From the NCBI GenBank assembly GCA_009760855.2, contig WPIO01000004.1:6060001-6124000 (forward strand): a stretch of DNA of 64,000 nt. The letters run 5' to 3'. Under the pieces are notes generated by a model. That model did no database searches and was not told the origin of the DNA. It worked only from the letters and a program-made list of their open reading frames with translations. Numbering within the stretch: the stretch's first letter is position 1; every line of letters starts with the position of its first letter. Position numbers and translations under genes: made by a program. Positions 10,225-29,814 of this stretch are shown here, piece by piece. The DNA is from Cristatella mucedo (lineage: Eukaryota > Bryozoa > Phylactolaemata > Cristatellidae).

Positions 10225-10375
10225 GTGGGAACCATGTTATTCATGCTGTTTATCAAGCATGACATTTATACTCACCATTTGACCGTGTTTCCTTTGCAGC
10301 AAATGTAAAGCGCCTCGAAAGAGATTGAGTACTCTGAGGTCGCTTTATCAAGTGTATTATTATTATTATTATTAA
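10225..10375 (+). mobile_element. LINE-1f 3' end
   Basis: GCAGCAAATGTAAAGCGCCT, CGAAAGAGATTGAGTACTCT, GAGGTCGCTTTATCAAGTG, then (ATT)5. It lies just downstream of the LINE-2f copy. Confidence 0.85.
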
Positions 10376-10927
10376 CACCTGCTGATGGGCAAAGTAAGGG
10401 ATCGATTAACCACTACGATAATAATGATTAATTAAAAGTTTGTATACCCACTCAAGAGAAGTACATCTTTCTTTCTCAAAATAACGATAATAGTAAAATG
10501 TTCTATAGAACCCAAAAGAACTGGATCTCTTTCTAGATACTATTTGCATACTGAAAAGGAAGCATGTTAATTGGATTGTGATGACGCGACCAGCTTTAGT
10601 AGGCATAAACACACCAATGAAACTCACACGGACAGAGCAGATGCTGTTAGGAACAGGCAAGTTTAACGTTTAACGGTCTAGGCTAGTGAAGTCTGTCGGC
10701 CACTTAAATGAAAGCTAGACTACCTTAGCTCGGCGGCCGTGCACGAGGTTGCAGCCAGGTTCAAGCGTGTGCCCATCCTTGGTGCATCCGATCGTGCCAG
10801 TATGTCGGCTGCTCTTTGACCGCTCGCCGGCTGCTCGCCCCCACTCCGGTCAGCGGCCGACTGCCGGAGGAGGCCTTAATCGCGCGCTCTCTCTCTCTCT
10901 CAATCTCTGTCTCGTCTTCGGCCACAG

Positions 10928-11074
10928 GTTCGCCTTGGAGCAGGCGCAGCAGCACATATACCAGCTGATGAGAGAGGACTGCTACCCTCGCTTCCTCCGC
11001 TCCGAGTTCTACCTGAGCGCTCTGCACGAGGCCCACCATCTGCAGCCTCCGCCGCCGTCGACCGAGCGGAGGAA
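10928..11074 (+). CDS. RGS gene exon: end of the RGS domain
   Basis: The acceptor TCTTCGGCCACAG follows a CT-rich tract. The exon reads (G)TTC GCC TTG GAG CAG, giving [19 protein letters not shown] then [16 protein letters not shown]. The donor is GGAA|GTGAGC, phase 2. F-x-x-AQ at the exon start is the conserved entry to the last RGS helices. Confidence 0.85.
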
Positions 11075-11486
11075 GTGAGCAGCCGCCGCAAAGCTTGCAC
11101 GAGGCGTCTCTGCCGCCTTCGCTGCAGCTCGGCGCCGCCGTGCTGATGTCGCGCTCTTTCCGACCTCCAGCTCGGTCGGCATCGTCCTGACTCCGAGCGA
11201 CAGCAAGCGCAACGGAAGCACTGGCAGCAGCGCCGGCAGCGCCAGCGGCCTGTACAAGCATCTCAGCCACGACCTCGAGCCGTCCAGTCAGCCGGTGCTC
11301 AGCCGCTGCCTCGACGACTTTGACCTGGACACAGTGGGCGACAAGCTGACCGTGACCTTTCCGCCGGCCAAGGGCAGTCTGCGAAAGATGAGCGCTCCGG
11401 CGTCGAGCATCCAGGAAGGCCGAAACGAGCTGCTTCGTAACCGGAACCAGCCTCAGTAAGCAGCTGCAGCAGCCCTGGTGCCGGGG

Positions 11487-11549
<63 letters not shown>

Positions 11550-11566
11550 TATACACATATATACAC

Positions 11567-11601
<35 letters not shown>

Positions 11602-14600
11602 CATATATATACACACATATATACATATATATACACACACACATATATACACACGCACATATATACACACGCACATATATACACACACGCACACATCGCA
11701 CATATATACACACACGCACACATCGCACATATATACACACACGCACACATCGCACATATATACACACACGCACACATCGCACATATATACACACACGCAC
11801 ACATCGCACATATATACACACACGCACACATCGCACATATATACACACACGCACATATATATCTCGCCCTAAGAGAACTTAATCTCTATTCAGGCGCTTC
11901 ACACATGCCACGGGGCTCGAGCTTTCGACCTCGGCCGCCAGACCTCGGTCCTCGGGGCGTGCACCGGGTAAGCGCCGGGCCAAACCAGCTCGGCACAAGA
12001 TGCCGTCCCTCGACTTGTGCAGCTCCGGCGCGCGACTGCCTTCGAGGTAGTAGTAGTAGCTCGGCGGGTGCCACAGGAGTCGCTCAGCTGCCAGCTCACA
12101 GCCGAAAGCCGTGTGGTCACGCGGCGGCGCAGCAGTCCCAGCTAGCGCGAGTGCGTTCCAACGAGGCGCGCGAGCCAGCGGTTAGAGCGTTGCCAGCAGC
12201 GCAGCGGCTGCTCTCAGAAACACCACACGGCGACCAAGCCAGCACAGCCATGCCGTCGACACTGCTGCTGCATGTGTGGGGCAAGGAATACAAAATGGTA
12301 ACTTTTATTACGGCCTCATTCGCCGACTGCCCCCACCCCCACCTTGCCTCAAGCACTCGCACGGATCTCGTGGACTGCCGCACGCCCGGATATGACGTCA
12401 CAGGACTGTACCGCAGGATCGGAACCGTCGGAATCTTCTGAGGAGGGAGGGGGGTTTGTTTGCGGTGGACGGGAAGAAGACCGGTTTCGGTGCACAGCTG
12501 CTGTATGCAGCAGCATCGTGTGTAGATTCATAGGGTACGCCGAGTGAGTGAGGCCATGTGTATACGTGCGTGTGCAAATGCGTGGAAGCGCACACGCACA
12601 TACATATAATTCATTTCATTTGCACAGAGCCCTAGGAGAACTTAATTTCTATTCAGGCGCTTCACATATGCCACGGGGTTCGAGCCCACGACCTCGGCCA
12701 GACCGTGGTCGTGGCGAGCACTGGGCCAAACCAGTGCGACACATACACACACACAGGCGTGCACGCACGTGCATATCACGTGCACGATGCTGGTGTGACT
12801 ACTGTCCGACCTCACGATGTGCTATGGGTGCACTTGCTTTCGCATCGTTGCCCGTCTGCTCGTTTTAGTGCCTTGTTAGCAAGTACGTGCGCAAGTACTG
12901 CGAGTGTGTGTGTGTGCGCTCCGCTAAAAAGCGCTGCCGTGGCTTACGGTCGAGCAGCGGATACAAGCCAAAATTCCCGGTGCCAACCTTTAAGGCGATT
13001 TAAGGGAGGGATTAGGAGCGCAGGAAGCAAAGTGGCAGATAAGCTGCTGATACTGCTGCAGTGCAGCTGCGTAACGAATGCGAGCTTCTAGAAGCTTCTA
13101 GAGCTATGCCGCTCCTCACAATTGGAGTTCCCAAGTGGAGACCGGCACACTGCAAACTTAGCCTCCTCCCGTCCAATTGCAATGGCCATCTAATGGAGGG
13201 AGTAGTCGGGCCTCACCACAGTCCTTTCACTGCACCCAACCGCCCGCGCTCAGGCCTGCGTGAGGTTCGTTCCCTTTAGAAAAACACTTTCCAACCTACC
13301 GAGGGACTGAATGCAATGGAGGCAGCCATCAAAAACGAACGCGCTCTGCTGCCGAAGCATCGCATGCCGTTTTTCCACCGCTCGGCATGCAGCAAGTGCT
13401 CGCGCGGTGGCCAGACTTTTCGGTCGGAAGCTGATTACTCGGCTGCATCCTGATTATTTCTTCTCTTTGCTAGCAAATGATCGGTCGATGCACCTGCTGC
13501 CGTGATCGGTCCACTTGTCTGTCTCGTTCATAGGGCCAATACTTTTAAACGGCTCATGCCGATGGCGTAGGGCTTAGGGAAGGAGGCAAGTGGTAACTGC
13601 ATGCCGAAAATGATGGATGCACAACAACGTCGGTGCATTGGTTGTTCAGTTGTTTCCAGGTCGTGCTGGTGGAAGCAGCTCGTCTGTGGCCAACCACGCA
13701 CGCACGCATTGCTTTTTTAGGGTTTTCCACATAAACCTTCCGTGACGCTTTTCTTGTGCTTTGCAGAAAGATGCCCTGTGCCAACTTCCGCCCGCAAGAG
13801 GTTGCCCTCGCTTCTCTGAAGAGAACCGGCAGCCTGTCATCCATCTACGATGGAAATTCAGAATCCGTTAGGTGAGTACGGGACAGGGGGCGGCCCACGG
13901 AAATGCATGGACGATCCGCGATCAAACCTTTTTCACTCTTACAGCGATCAAAGTTCACTAGTCTTCGTCACAACAAAGACCTACTCGTCAGACACAAGGT
14001 CCTGTCTCTTTCGATGGAAGGGAAAAGTCTAATCAATAGACTTTGGATTAGCAGGAAACAGTACTCCTGTCTCTTTCGATGGCTATCTGTCAAATTTGGC
14101 CACACGTGTGCAAACCGACTGCAAAGAATAACAAGCCACATTCAAACGTTCCGTGAACTACGTTGTGGGTTCGAGTCCCGCAGACGGCAATTCTTTATTG
14201 CCATCTACCGAATGCAGTAGTGGTAGCCGTTATGCTCTTCTGCGGCTATATAAATGAGGCTGTTGAATCAGCTAACCTTTTGTTGTTGCAGCCATTAATC
14301 AACCGCACGGACAGACACGGGTCACAATGCGAATATTGATGACACGTGGATGAGTCAGCGCTCTCGCTTGCAACTGCTTCATTAACCCACAGAACTGTTA
14401 CTACCCGATGGTCCCTCGTGGCGGCTTCGAGGAGTCTATTACCAAGGCAACTATAGCAACAGCTATTTGTATAAAATGGTGTCAGCTAATACATAATCCT
14501 ATGCATACCATATCAGTTGTGAAGGGCGGCTACTCAAATTTATGTTCGATCCCGTCCGGCATGATTTATGTAGTCTACATGGTCCGTGCAATGAGATACT

Positions 14601-17600
14601 TTATTAGCTTAAGTTCTGCTAAAGCCATGCTCAAAAAGTGCGGCTCTACACTATTATGAACGAAAATCCCGCATTCTTCGGTGGCCGGAACTGCATCTAC
14701 AGCTGATTCCGAATTCGACAGCAGCGATCATGGCAATGGCAGCATTGCATCTGCTGCCACTGGTAAGAAGCAATGCTGTGTCATGCCAATTAAACAGTGA
14801 GCCTTATTATTTTTACTGGTGTATCGCCACAGATGTATGGCAGGCTGCTATTTTGTTGGCTGTCTTGATCAATCGCTGTTACCGTGATGCCGCTACTCTC
14901 TGTAAAACACGACGAAAAACAATCAAGCCTGTGACATCGTAATCGCGTAATGTGCACTGCATTCAGATAAAGAGGCAAGAGAGAGTCAACCCGGCACCAC
15001 CTGTCTCATCTATTTACATTCACTCACGGCCATGAGTATTTTGTCACCCAGAAATCAGTATACTTACTAGAATTTGTTCAAAATTAATGATAGTAAGACC
15101 TATTGCACGAAGAACCAATGAATGACGCACATAAACTGGCACTGTATGCCCTCAAAGGTAAGACAAGGCAAGTGACTGGCTGCTATGCATATGCATGACC
15201 TGCACTATGCATGACCTGCCATTAACCAGTGACAATACAAGTGGGTAGGGGACCACGGATGTGGTGTTCAGTGCTGGCTAGGTTTCGAGGCCGATGGCAA
15301 TCATCGGTAGCCGGAAGCAACGGCCCAAATTTAACCACAGATGTATCTCCGTTTGTTTTTTTACAACCTCATATGCAGGTGGTCTTGACATGGCAAAGTT
15401 TAGACCACTGAAAAAAAATTCGTCTTTTTTGAAAATATTGGTAAGCGAAGACTTCCCTGTCATGGGTTTGAGGGAAGAACAAGATAATTCACATTAAGGG
15501 CAGAATCAGTCTGCAACCTTTGGTTTTCCGATCAAGTGCGGTACCAACTGAGCCAACAAGACCATATCGTTCAACTGCCCCAGCACTGGGTTTACAGCTT
15601 TGGCTTGACCACTGCCTCGTTCGAGACGAATCCTGGCGTAAGCCTGAAAGCACGTGCATACATTAATCCCAATCAAGTCTGATATGTGGTCGGTTTTGCA
15701 AATTCGTCGAAAAAACAATCTAGAGCATCACATTTGGTATTTACATATTAATTTACTTTCGTGGTTTACTCCAGATGGCAAGTTAAATTTAAGGATGCTT
15801 GTACCCCAGATGCACACAAACTGTCAAAATATACAAACCTACAGCATGAATTTCAAATTCACATAAGGACATTGTCCAAGTCGGGCAGCGATGTATGAAA
15901 ATACGGTGAGTGCAAGCGTTCACAGCATCTGCACTTCAAGCCGCTCCCATCATGACTGCGAGGCTGCAAGTTTGAGTATCTGCTTCTGAGGCTCAGCTGC
16001 CGATAGTTTACTTTAAAGTCTTCCAAGCTGCACATAATATATGGAAAGATTGGATGAATATAATTGGTGAATATAATTTTCAGTGGTTTATAGAACTCCA
16101 GAAAAAGATCAAGGTTTACAAAAATCTTGAAATTGTTTCCAGGGGCATTAACGTTGATTGATTGTTAAGATTACGTGCACAGGAAGTGAACAGTCGGGCA
16201 CTGCTTCAAGTAGATAGACGGTTACGAAACCCAGAACTCTGCACCCAGGAGCTCAGTCGTCCCGTACGAAGTATTTTTGCAGACGAATGCTATCATCCAA
16301 AGAAATCCTCAGTATGGCCGAAGCTGCTATGGCTGTACATTTGTTCGGGTTTTTGAAGTGGGATTTCTACGATCCCAGGCATATCAAAGGTATGTTCAGG
16401 ATGTGAATTGACAGCCAAAAAACCAAAACATGCTCTAGGTATGTATGCATTTGGTGTGACGTGGTCCCACCAAGATTCTTAACGACCTCCCTTGTTTAGC
16501 CAGGCACAGAGGCCACCAGCTTCTGACATGTCTCTTCTGCTAGAGCCACACATTCCACACAGTCCAAGTTTTACTGAGGTCGACTAGTGGTGTAGGCCAA
16601 ACATCCAACCTCAGCTGCCTGTCGATAATGCTTCACATAAGTCAGTCTATGACGTTCAAATCAGGCGACTGGCTGGGCTACTGAACCAGCATTAAACAAA
16701 GATTCGTCAAAAAGTACTTTACTGAAGTTATTGTAGGTCAAGAAAGTTCGATTTCAACGATCAAATACTCTGCTTAGGGGTCGTTACATTTGGCAGCAAG
16801 ATAACGGCACTTAGCACACTGGTAGGACAGCATACTAAGGGTAGCTTACGGTCGTGCCACTTTTTGATGAATCTTTGTTTAGTACCGACAACAGTGGCCC
16901 GGCCAGTCGCCCGATTTGAACCCCATAGAATGACTATACAGCGATATCGACTAGCGGCTGAGGCCTGCATGCACCAAAAGCCGACCTTTTCAGCAAAATT
17001 CGGGCTCTGAGGAATGTTATGCAGCAGATGAGACAACGCAGATGCTTGTGGATACTATGCCTGGTCAGAAAAGGGAGGTCATAAAGAATCGTGAATCGTG
17101 TGCCGATGTCCAACTAAACGCACATACATCAACAGTATGTGTTTTTTTTGGCTTACAATAAATATTTTCACATACTGTGAACGACTGGTAAGCTCGTCAT
17201 CGTAATAGTAATACTAATAATAATGAATACATTTGTATAGTGCCCTCAGAGAAATTAATCTCTTTCTTGGCATTTGTCATTCATGTCAACAAGCACAATA
17301 TGGTTTGAGGTAACATATACATTGCCACGTGTTAATATGGTTAGTGGTAACATGCAGTGTCAGCACACATCTTTTTCAGCGGTCCTGAGCTGCTACTTCC
17401 ATGCTACTCACTACCTCAACTGCTCTTCCGACTCTGCTATGCTTCCCACTTTCTCTTTGTTTCGTGAGACGAAGTCTGCTGGCTGCCGAATGTGTACCGA
17501 AAGCTGCTTAGGCTGTGAGTGCTCTAACAAAACTCTCCTGCGTAACACCCACACAGTCTTTATGACTTTGTGGAGTTACAGACAGAGATATATTACATTA

Positions 17601-18831
17601 CACAAAGGACAAATCACAAGGACCCACAAAATGCTGTAAGAAACAGGTGCATTTTAGCTTATTTTTAAATGTAGTTATTTTAAATGTCAACATCGTGACA
17701 GGAGTGAGTTTAAGGCTATGGGAGCATACGAACTAAAGACACAGTCTCCATAGGATTTGTGGTTGGTTCAAGCTAATCGAGTTAAGTCGGAAGTGAGGGC
17801 GGTACGATGCCTAGCCTGACAGGGGAGTATTTCTGTTTGGGAAATCTGAAGACGGAGGGACCTACAAGTAAGGGACGGAGCCTTGAAGCCATGCACTGCT
17901 TGACTGGGAGCCAGTGCAGGTTGGTGAGAAGTAGTGTGATGTGGCAACTGCGACGATCTCGACAGACAAGCCTAGCTGCAGAGCTTTGTGCTAACTGTAA
18001 GCGCCTGATACAGGCACAGGCCAGAGTAGACCAGCAAGCTGCAAGTTACAGAAGACGAGACACGAGGTGTCACAAACGCATGGACCAATTTGGACGTAGT
18101 AGTATCTGCGTCTAAGCAGGCCCGAATTTTCGTCAAGTGCTTGAAAGCAAGAGAGCGAGCGAGCGTGCGAGAAGCTAAGAAGGTCAACTGTAGATCAACC
18201 AAGAGAAGGGCAGAGCATTGTATGTACATTGTATCCGCGAGTCACGTGACTTCACTTTCCCAACCTTTGAAACCATGATATCGGTAGCAAGGAGTAACAC
18301 GTGATGAGGATCGGGTATTCAGCACTGGATAAGAGCTTTTCGGCAAGACTGGCTAAAAGCACTGCTGATGGAGCCACCGGACTGAGTGGTGGTGGTCAAA
18401 GATGACACCCCTTTTTTTTAGCTCGTCAAAAGCTATTCCTTTTTTTAAATCACCACAATCGTCATGACACCCATCGAATCTGACAGCATTCTCATCAGCG
18501 TTTGACGTCAGTTGCATCCCTCTGCAGTTCACACAGCGACCATGTACTCAAAAAAATAGTGTTTAGCATCTATCTGCATTGGGTTAGCAGCCGATTTGGT
18601 TGGACTCCGGTATGCCCATGCAAACAAGGTGGCTGCTTCCAAAACAAAGCAGTTCTACCTCTGCTCAGACTGTGTGTCTTCTCTATGCAATCTGATTTAA
18701 TCGCCATCATTCACTCCTTCAAACATTTCAGACTAACCGTCCTCGCGAGTGCGGGTTACGAGGAAGGACCAGCAAATGAGGATTTCGACCTCGAGCTGTT
18801 GGGAAAGCTGCTGAGGCTGCTGGTTAGCTGA
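10928..18831 (+). CDS. RGS-domain protein, C-terminal part (multi-exon, partial)
   Basis: Exons 10,928-11,074, 11,171-11,455, 13,767-13,871 and 14,722-14,762 join in consistent phase; 18,732-18,831 is a possible terminal exon. The first exon opens with the last helices of an RGS domain: the motif [20 protein letters not shown] is close to the R7 and RZ families (HIYxLMxxDSYPRFxxS). RGS proteins speed GTP hydrolysis on G-alpha subunits at the membrane. After the domain comes a Ser/Gly/Asp-rich, probably disordered tail ([45 protein letters not shown]) that I cannot place in a subfamily. The N-terminal half of the RGS domain (FxxFLxxExSxENxxFW) is not seen here, so it lies upstream of the window or in an exon I missed. 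The join from exon 4 (phase 1) to the candidate last exon (phase 2 entry) does not fit, so at least one exon is missing. Confidence 0.7.
11171..11455 (+). CDS. RGS gene exon: linker region
   Basis: Only 96 bp of intron precede it. The acceptor is CCGACCTCCAG. The first base completes the split codon (AA+C, Asn), giving [17 protein letters not shown] and onward to LLRNRNQP. The donor is CCTCA|GTAAGC, phase 2. If that donor is unused the frame stops at TAA immediately (11,457-11,459), so this could instead be a terminal exon. The phase match to the next exon favours splicing. Confidence 0.75.
11489..11690. repeat. (TA)n / (CATATA)n microsatellite
   Basis: TA repeats grade into ATATACACAC variants. 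The array starts about 30 bp after the RGS exon donor at 11,455 and joins the 27-bp array and a SINE-A tail on its right. Confidence 0.95.
11691..11853. repeat. 27-bp tandem repeat, about six units
   Basis: The unit ACATCGCACATATATACACA plus CACGCAC repeats at 27-base intervals. Because 27 is a multiple of three it makes spurious nine-residue protein repeats in the - strand frames. Confidence 0.9.
11862..12000 (-). repeat. SINE-A copy whose tail became the TA/27-bp array
   Basis: Forward-strand order CCTAAGAGAACTTAATCTCT, ATTCAGGCGCTTCACACATG, CCACGGGGCTCGAG, then GGGCCAAACCAGCTCGG is SINE-A reversed. Its 3' end abuts the tandem arrays to the left. Confidence 0.85.
12000..12604. other. RGS intron, GC rich, no exon recognised
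   Basis: CpG-rich sequence with a TAG-repeat near 12,045-12,060. The open frame crossing it includes SINE sequence and is not a gene. Confidence 0.4.
12605..12745 (-). repeat. SINE-A copy
   Basis: CCTAGGAGAACTTAATTTCT, ATTCAGGCGCTTCACATATG, GTTCGAGCCCACGACCTCGG, then GGGCCAAACCAGTGCG. Tail CATACATATAATTCATTTC on the left, then a CACACA-rich stretch. Confidence 0.85.
13767..13871 (+). CDS. RGS gene exon: Ser-rich tail
   Basis: The acceptor CTTGTGCTTTGCAG and the donor GTTAG|GTGAGT are both strong. In the phase set by the previous exon it reads [18 protein letters not shown] then [16 protein letters not shown]. Confidence 0.75.
   Translation, partial: KDALCQLPPARGCPRFSEENRQPVIHLRWKFRIR
14150..14275 (+). 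repeat. SINE-B copy
   Basis: GTGGGTTCGAGTCCC (B box) followed by CAATTCTTTATTGCC, GTAGTGGTAGCCG, GCTCTTCTGCGGC and GGCTGTTGAATCAGCTAAC in the family order. Confidence 0.85.
14276..16384. other. Intronic or intergenic, little structure
   Basis: Apart from the short RGS exon at 14,722 I see only AT-rich unique sequence and a small direct repeat of ATGCATGACCTGC at about 15,189-15,220. No exon could be supported. Confidence 0.4.
14722..14762 (+). CDS. RGS gene exon, short; acceptor uncertain
   Basis: It reads [15 protein letters not shown] with donor CACTG|GTAAGA. The in-phase acceptor is TTCGACAG. A better-looking acceptor at 14,702 (ATCTACAG) would extend the frame to [12 protein letters not shown], but it needs a different incoming phase and so another exon before it. 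Confidence 0.5.
16385..16720 (-). pseudogene. Tc1/mariner-like transposase remnant, left arm
   Basis: Read on the - strand it gives QSPDLNVID (equivalent of the Tc1 motif [12 protein letters not shown] containing the second catalytic Asp), [19 protein letters not shown], then [20 protein letters not shown], the Tc1 C-terminus. Stops interrupt the frame. It is the inverted partner of 16,775-17,190. Confidence 0.75.
16775..17190 (+). pseudogene. Tc1/mariner-like transposase remnant, right arm
   Basis: On the + strand: QQDNGT (Tc1 QQDNxPxH region), [13 protein letters not shown] (DDE motif), then [17 protein letters not shown]. It ends in TTTGGCTTACAATAAATATT and TTCACATACTGTGAAC. In-frame stops show decay. 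DLNPIE followed by a stop and LY instead of LW shows loss of function. Confidence 0.8.
17212..18235 (-). mobile_element. LINE-1f copy interrupted by a LINE-2f end
   Basis: The 3' hairpin and ATT-type tail are at 17,212-17,275. The coding part at 17,690-18,235 parallels 1,090-1,620 (for example TGGGAGCCAGTGCAGGTTGG and GACAGACAAGCCTAGCTG). Bases 17,372-17,601 are foreign to it. Confidence 0.85.
17372..17601 (+). mobile_element. LINE-2f 3' end nested in LINE-1f
   Basis: CAGCGGTCCTGAGCTGCTAC, CTCACTACCTCAACTGCTC and TGACTTTGTGGAGTTACAGA match the 3' end of the copy at 43,245-45,500. The host sequence resumes at CACAAAGGACAAATCACAAG, so the breakpoints are sharp. Confidence 0.85.
18732..18831 (+). 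CDS. Possible terminal exon
   Basis: After the acceptor CAAACATTTCAG the frame reads [20 protein letters not shown] then [12 protein letters not shown] and TGA. Composition is more coding-like than its surroundings and the acceptor is good. No family is recognised. It could end the RGS gene or belong to an unrelated + strand transcript. Confidence 0.35.
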
Positions 18832-19184
18832 ACCCGTGATTCGTAACATAGTACATGCATCGTGCAATATGGGCCGTATCAACCCTCGTGTGCCGACGCT
18901 TAGCTGTCAAAGAATGCCCGAGCAGCTGCAGACTCTCTGCTAAATTACATTTTTCAATTGGATCGCCAATTAACTAAAGCCCTCCCCCCATGCTTTTTTC
19001 TCCCAAAAGCATGCCAGGCCAGATAATTTCCCTATTCCAGTCTTGTTGCTTGCACGTTTTCTTGAAAAACAAAACGTTTTGCCTATCAGGTTTCCCGAGG
19101 CCCTCACCTCGTGGTCACCACCAAGTCCACCAACCATAGTGGCGAGCAGAGCAGCACTCCTACATCAGCACTGTGGGGCCTTGG

Positions 19185-19312
19185 TATAAAAAAACTGTTT
19201 ATATAGCACATTAAGAAAACTTAGTCTCTATACAGGCGCCTCACACATGCAGCAGGATCGAGCTCACGACCTCGGTCGCTGGAGGCAGGCACCTTAACTC
19301 CTGAAACAAGTA
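19185..19312 (-). repeat. SINE-A copy, diverged
   Basis: AGAAAACTTAGTCTCTATAC, AGGCGCCTCACACATGC, GATCGAGCTCACGACCTCGG, GGCACCTTAAC. The head is incomplete. Confidence 0.7.
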
Positions 19313-19319
19313 CATTAAA

Positions 19320-20300
19320 GTGTTCATATTTTAAATAAACATTACATTTAATTACTCTAGAATTACTGTCACTGCCACAAGTCGCTGCTAGAAGCAGTCA
19401 GCCACTGATTAAGTCAGACACAGACATAGTCGGACATGGGATCTGGGCCAGACCAACTCTGACTCCATCTCGAGCTTGTGAGAGTTGACGGTTTAACCGC
19501 TAGGGCAAAAACTGAAACAGCACGCGACTGGGACATGATGTGGTGCATGCACGTTTCACCTGCGATAGGCATAATTAGCCGCATTTGCGCATGTCTACAA
19601 ACGCCTGGCTAAAATTACTTGAGATAGACTTATGAGCAGATCGTTGATTGATCTAAGGGGCCTGCATGTGATGGTCACATGGTCGCAGCATTGGATCACT
19701 AATCTGTACATTTGCCAGGCAAGAGGCGATCAGCGATGCATCGATGGAGCTAGCGGTGTACACCTATGTTACTAACATGGCAGAGCTTATGCAGATATTC
19801 AACGAAGATGATGCACATGAGGCAGGCATTCACTAAAGAAACGTAAACGTAAAGCCCAGCAGGCATAGCTACTGGCACACAACACTGTATTATCAAGCTT
19901 TAGTCTGTGGTGGTGCACCTCGTCACAAAAAGGGGGGCATGCTCCATTTTAATTCACAGCTGCAGCCTAAGGACCTATGGTTCCCGGATTTTAATCTTTA
20001 TGCCACTTCTCCGTGTCACTCAATCTCACTCTCCTCCCTACTTTCATTCTCTCTGTCTCTGTCTGTCTGTCTGTCTGTCTCTCTAGCCTTGTCCCTGTTT
20101 CTCTCTCTCCCTTGCTACACACGTCTCTCTCTAGTTCTCTCTTTTTCTATGTCTATCTGCCTCTCCCATTCGCCTCCGTCTGTCAACCTTTGCCTCTATG
20201 TCAGGCTCTCTGTTTGTCAGCTGACATAGTTTCACACAATGCTCTCACAAATAGCAAGGGTTGGCAGCCTTGCGATGTATAGCCATGCAGCTCCCGTACG
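19320..20300. other. Intergenic, no gene recognised
   Basis: The right part (20,035-20,220) is CT-rich with TCTG/CTCT repeats that give spurious Leu/Ser frames. Nothing else is supported. A poly-G run of about 11 lies at 20,307-20,320. The missing last exon of EEF2KMT, if present, should lie here or just left of it on the - strand. Confidence 0.4.
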
Positions 20301-20443
20301 ACACTGGGGGGGGGGGGGGAGGAGGCCCAGCGCTTGTATGCGCCTAGCACGAAATCGGTTGGCACAAAAATCCAACGACGAACGAGCCACTTCGTTCGTC
20401 GGCTCGGTGCACTAGCTACGAATATTAGCTCGTCAAAACTCAC

Positions 20444-28848
<8,405 letters not shown>

Positions 28849-28849
28849 C

Positions 28850-29800
28850 TGAACAGGTAGGTAGCTGATCGCTGATCGGCAATGACTGCTGCTGCTGCTG
28901 CTGTGGCGCACAGCGAGCACAAGCCGTTTGAAAGAACGTCGGGCGCACTACCGCATCAAGGAAAGTGAGTTCGGCCGAAGACTAGCCTGCCATCAATAGC
29001 ATCAGCAGCCACGGCCCCCTCCAATCTTGCCAACAAACGCGTGATACAATCGGACAAACAAACAAATGGAATAAACTTATAGGGGGAAGGGGCTAAACCT
29101 TGACCTTGCCAGGATGGCCATTTCATAGATGGGCTGGCCGAAAGGGCAAAGCATCAGGTGGCAAGTAGTCCAGCATGCAGGGACCCGTGGAGCATTGCTG
29201 TATGATGGAGCAGCAGGCTCATGCCCTGGAGCTTTTTACAGCCTTGAGAACTGCAATTTATTTCACGGCAGATTCCGAAAACAACGCCAGAGCTTGCAGA
29301 ACCACGGCTGTTTGCTGGCACTCACTAAAAGGGGTCAGAGACAAGACAAGGCAACAAATTCACTGAATCGCAGCTTCCTAAAGGAACCGAATGCCTCAAG
29401 ACAGCTTAGACTTGCTGGTGCCTATTAGCGTAAGAAGCCGTGCAGGCAGGTCTGGCTGTGCTCCGAACACTCAGCAATCGCGATCAGTAATTAGATTCGA
29501 CGATTTCACTTTTTATAATTCTTTGAACCTAGCCACTGCCTTGCACATTATGGTAAGAAAATTAATGACTGTGCAGTGCCTTTTGATATTGACAGTTGTC
29601 TCATTGCCCTGAATCTGATCATAATTGTTCGAAAAACTTCAGTCACTAGCACAAATTGAACTAGTGGCCTCCAGTCGCTTGACCAACAGGCGCCTGAGGT
29701 GTGGATGAAACAGATGACCGAAAGAGCAAGCACACAGGAAAGCCTGGCCTAAAAAAAAGAACTGCAGTGGCCAGGGATGATTGCATATATCAGAATATAT
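28850..29800. other. Upstream of EEF2KMT exon a; no exon recognised
   Basis: A CAG/CTG run lies at 28,885-28,903. The missing first EEF2KMT exon should be on the - strand here or further right; I found no frame resembling it. Confidence 0.4.
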
Positions 29801-29814
29801 TAGAACTACTCCCC

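Noticed and set aside
10761-11856. 361-, 185- and 133-codon - strand frames with CVYICAMCA repeats
   Set aside because: They read the TA/27-bp array and the antisense of RGS exons. The array period of 27 keeps frames open artificially.
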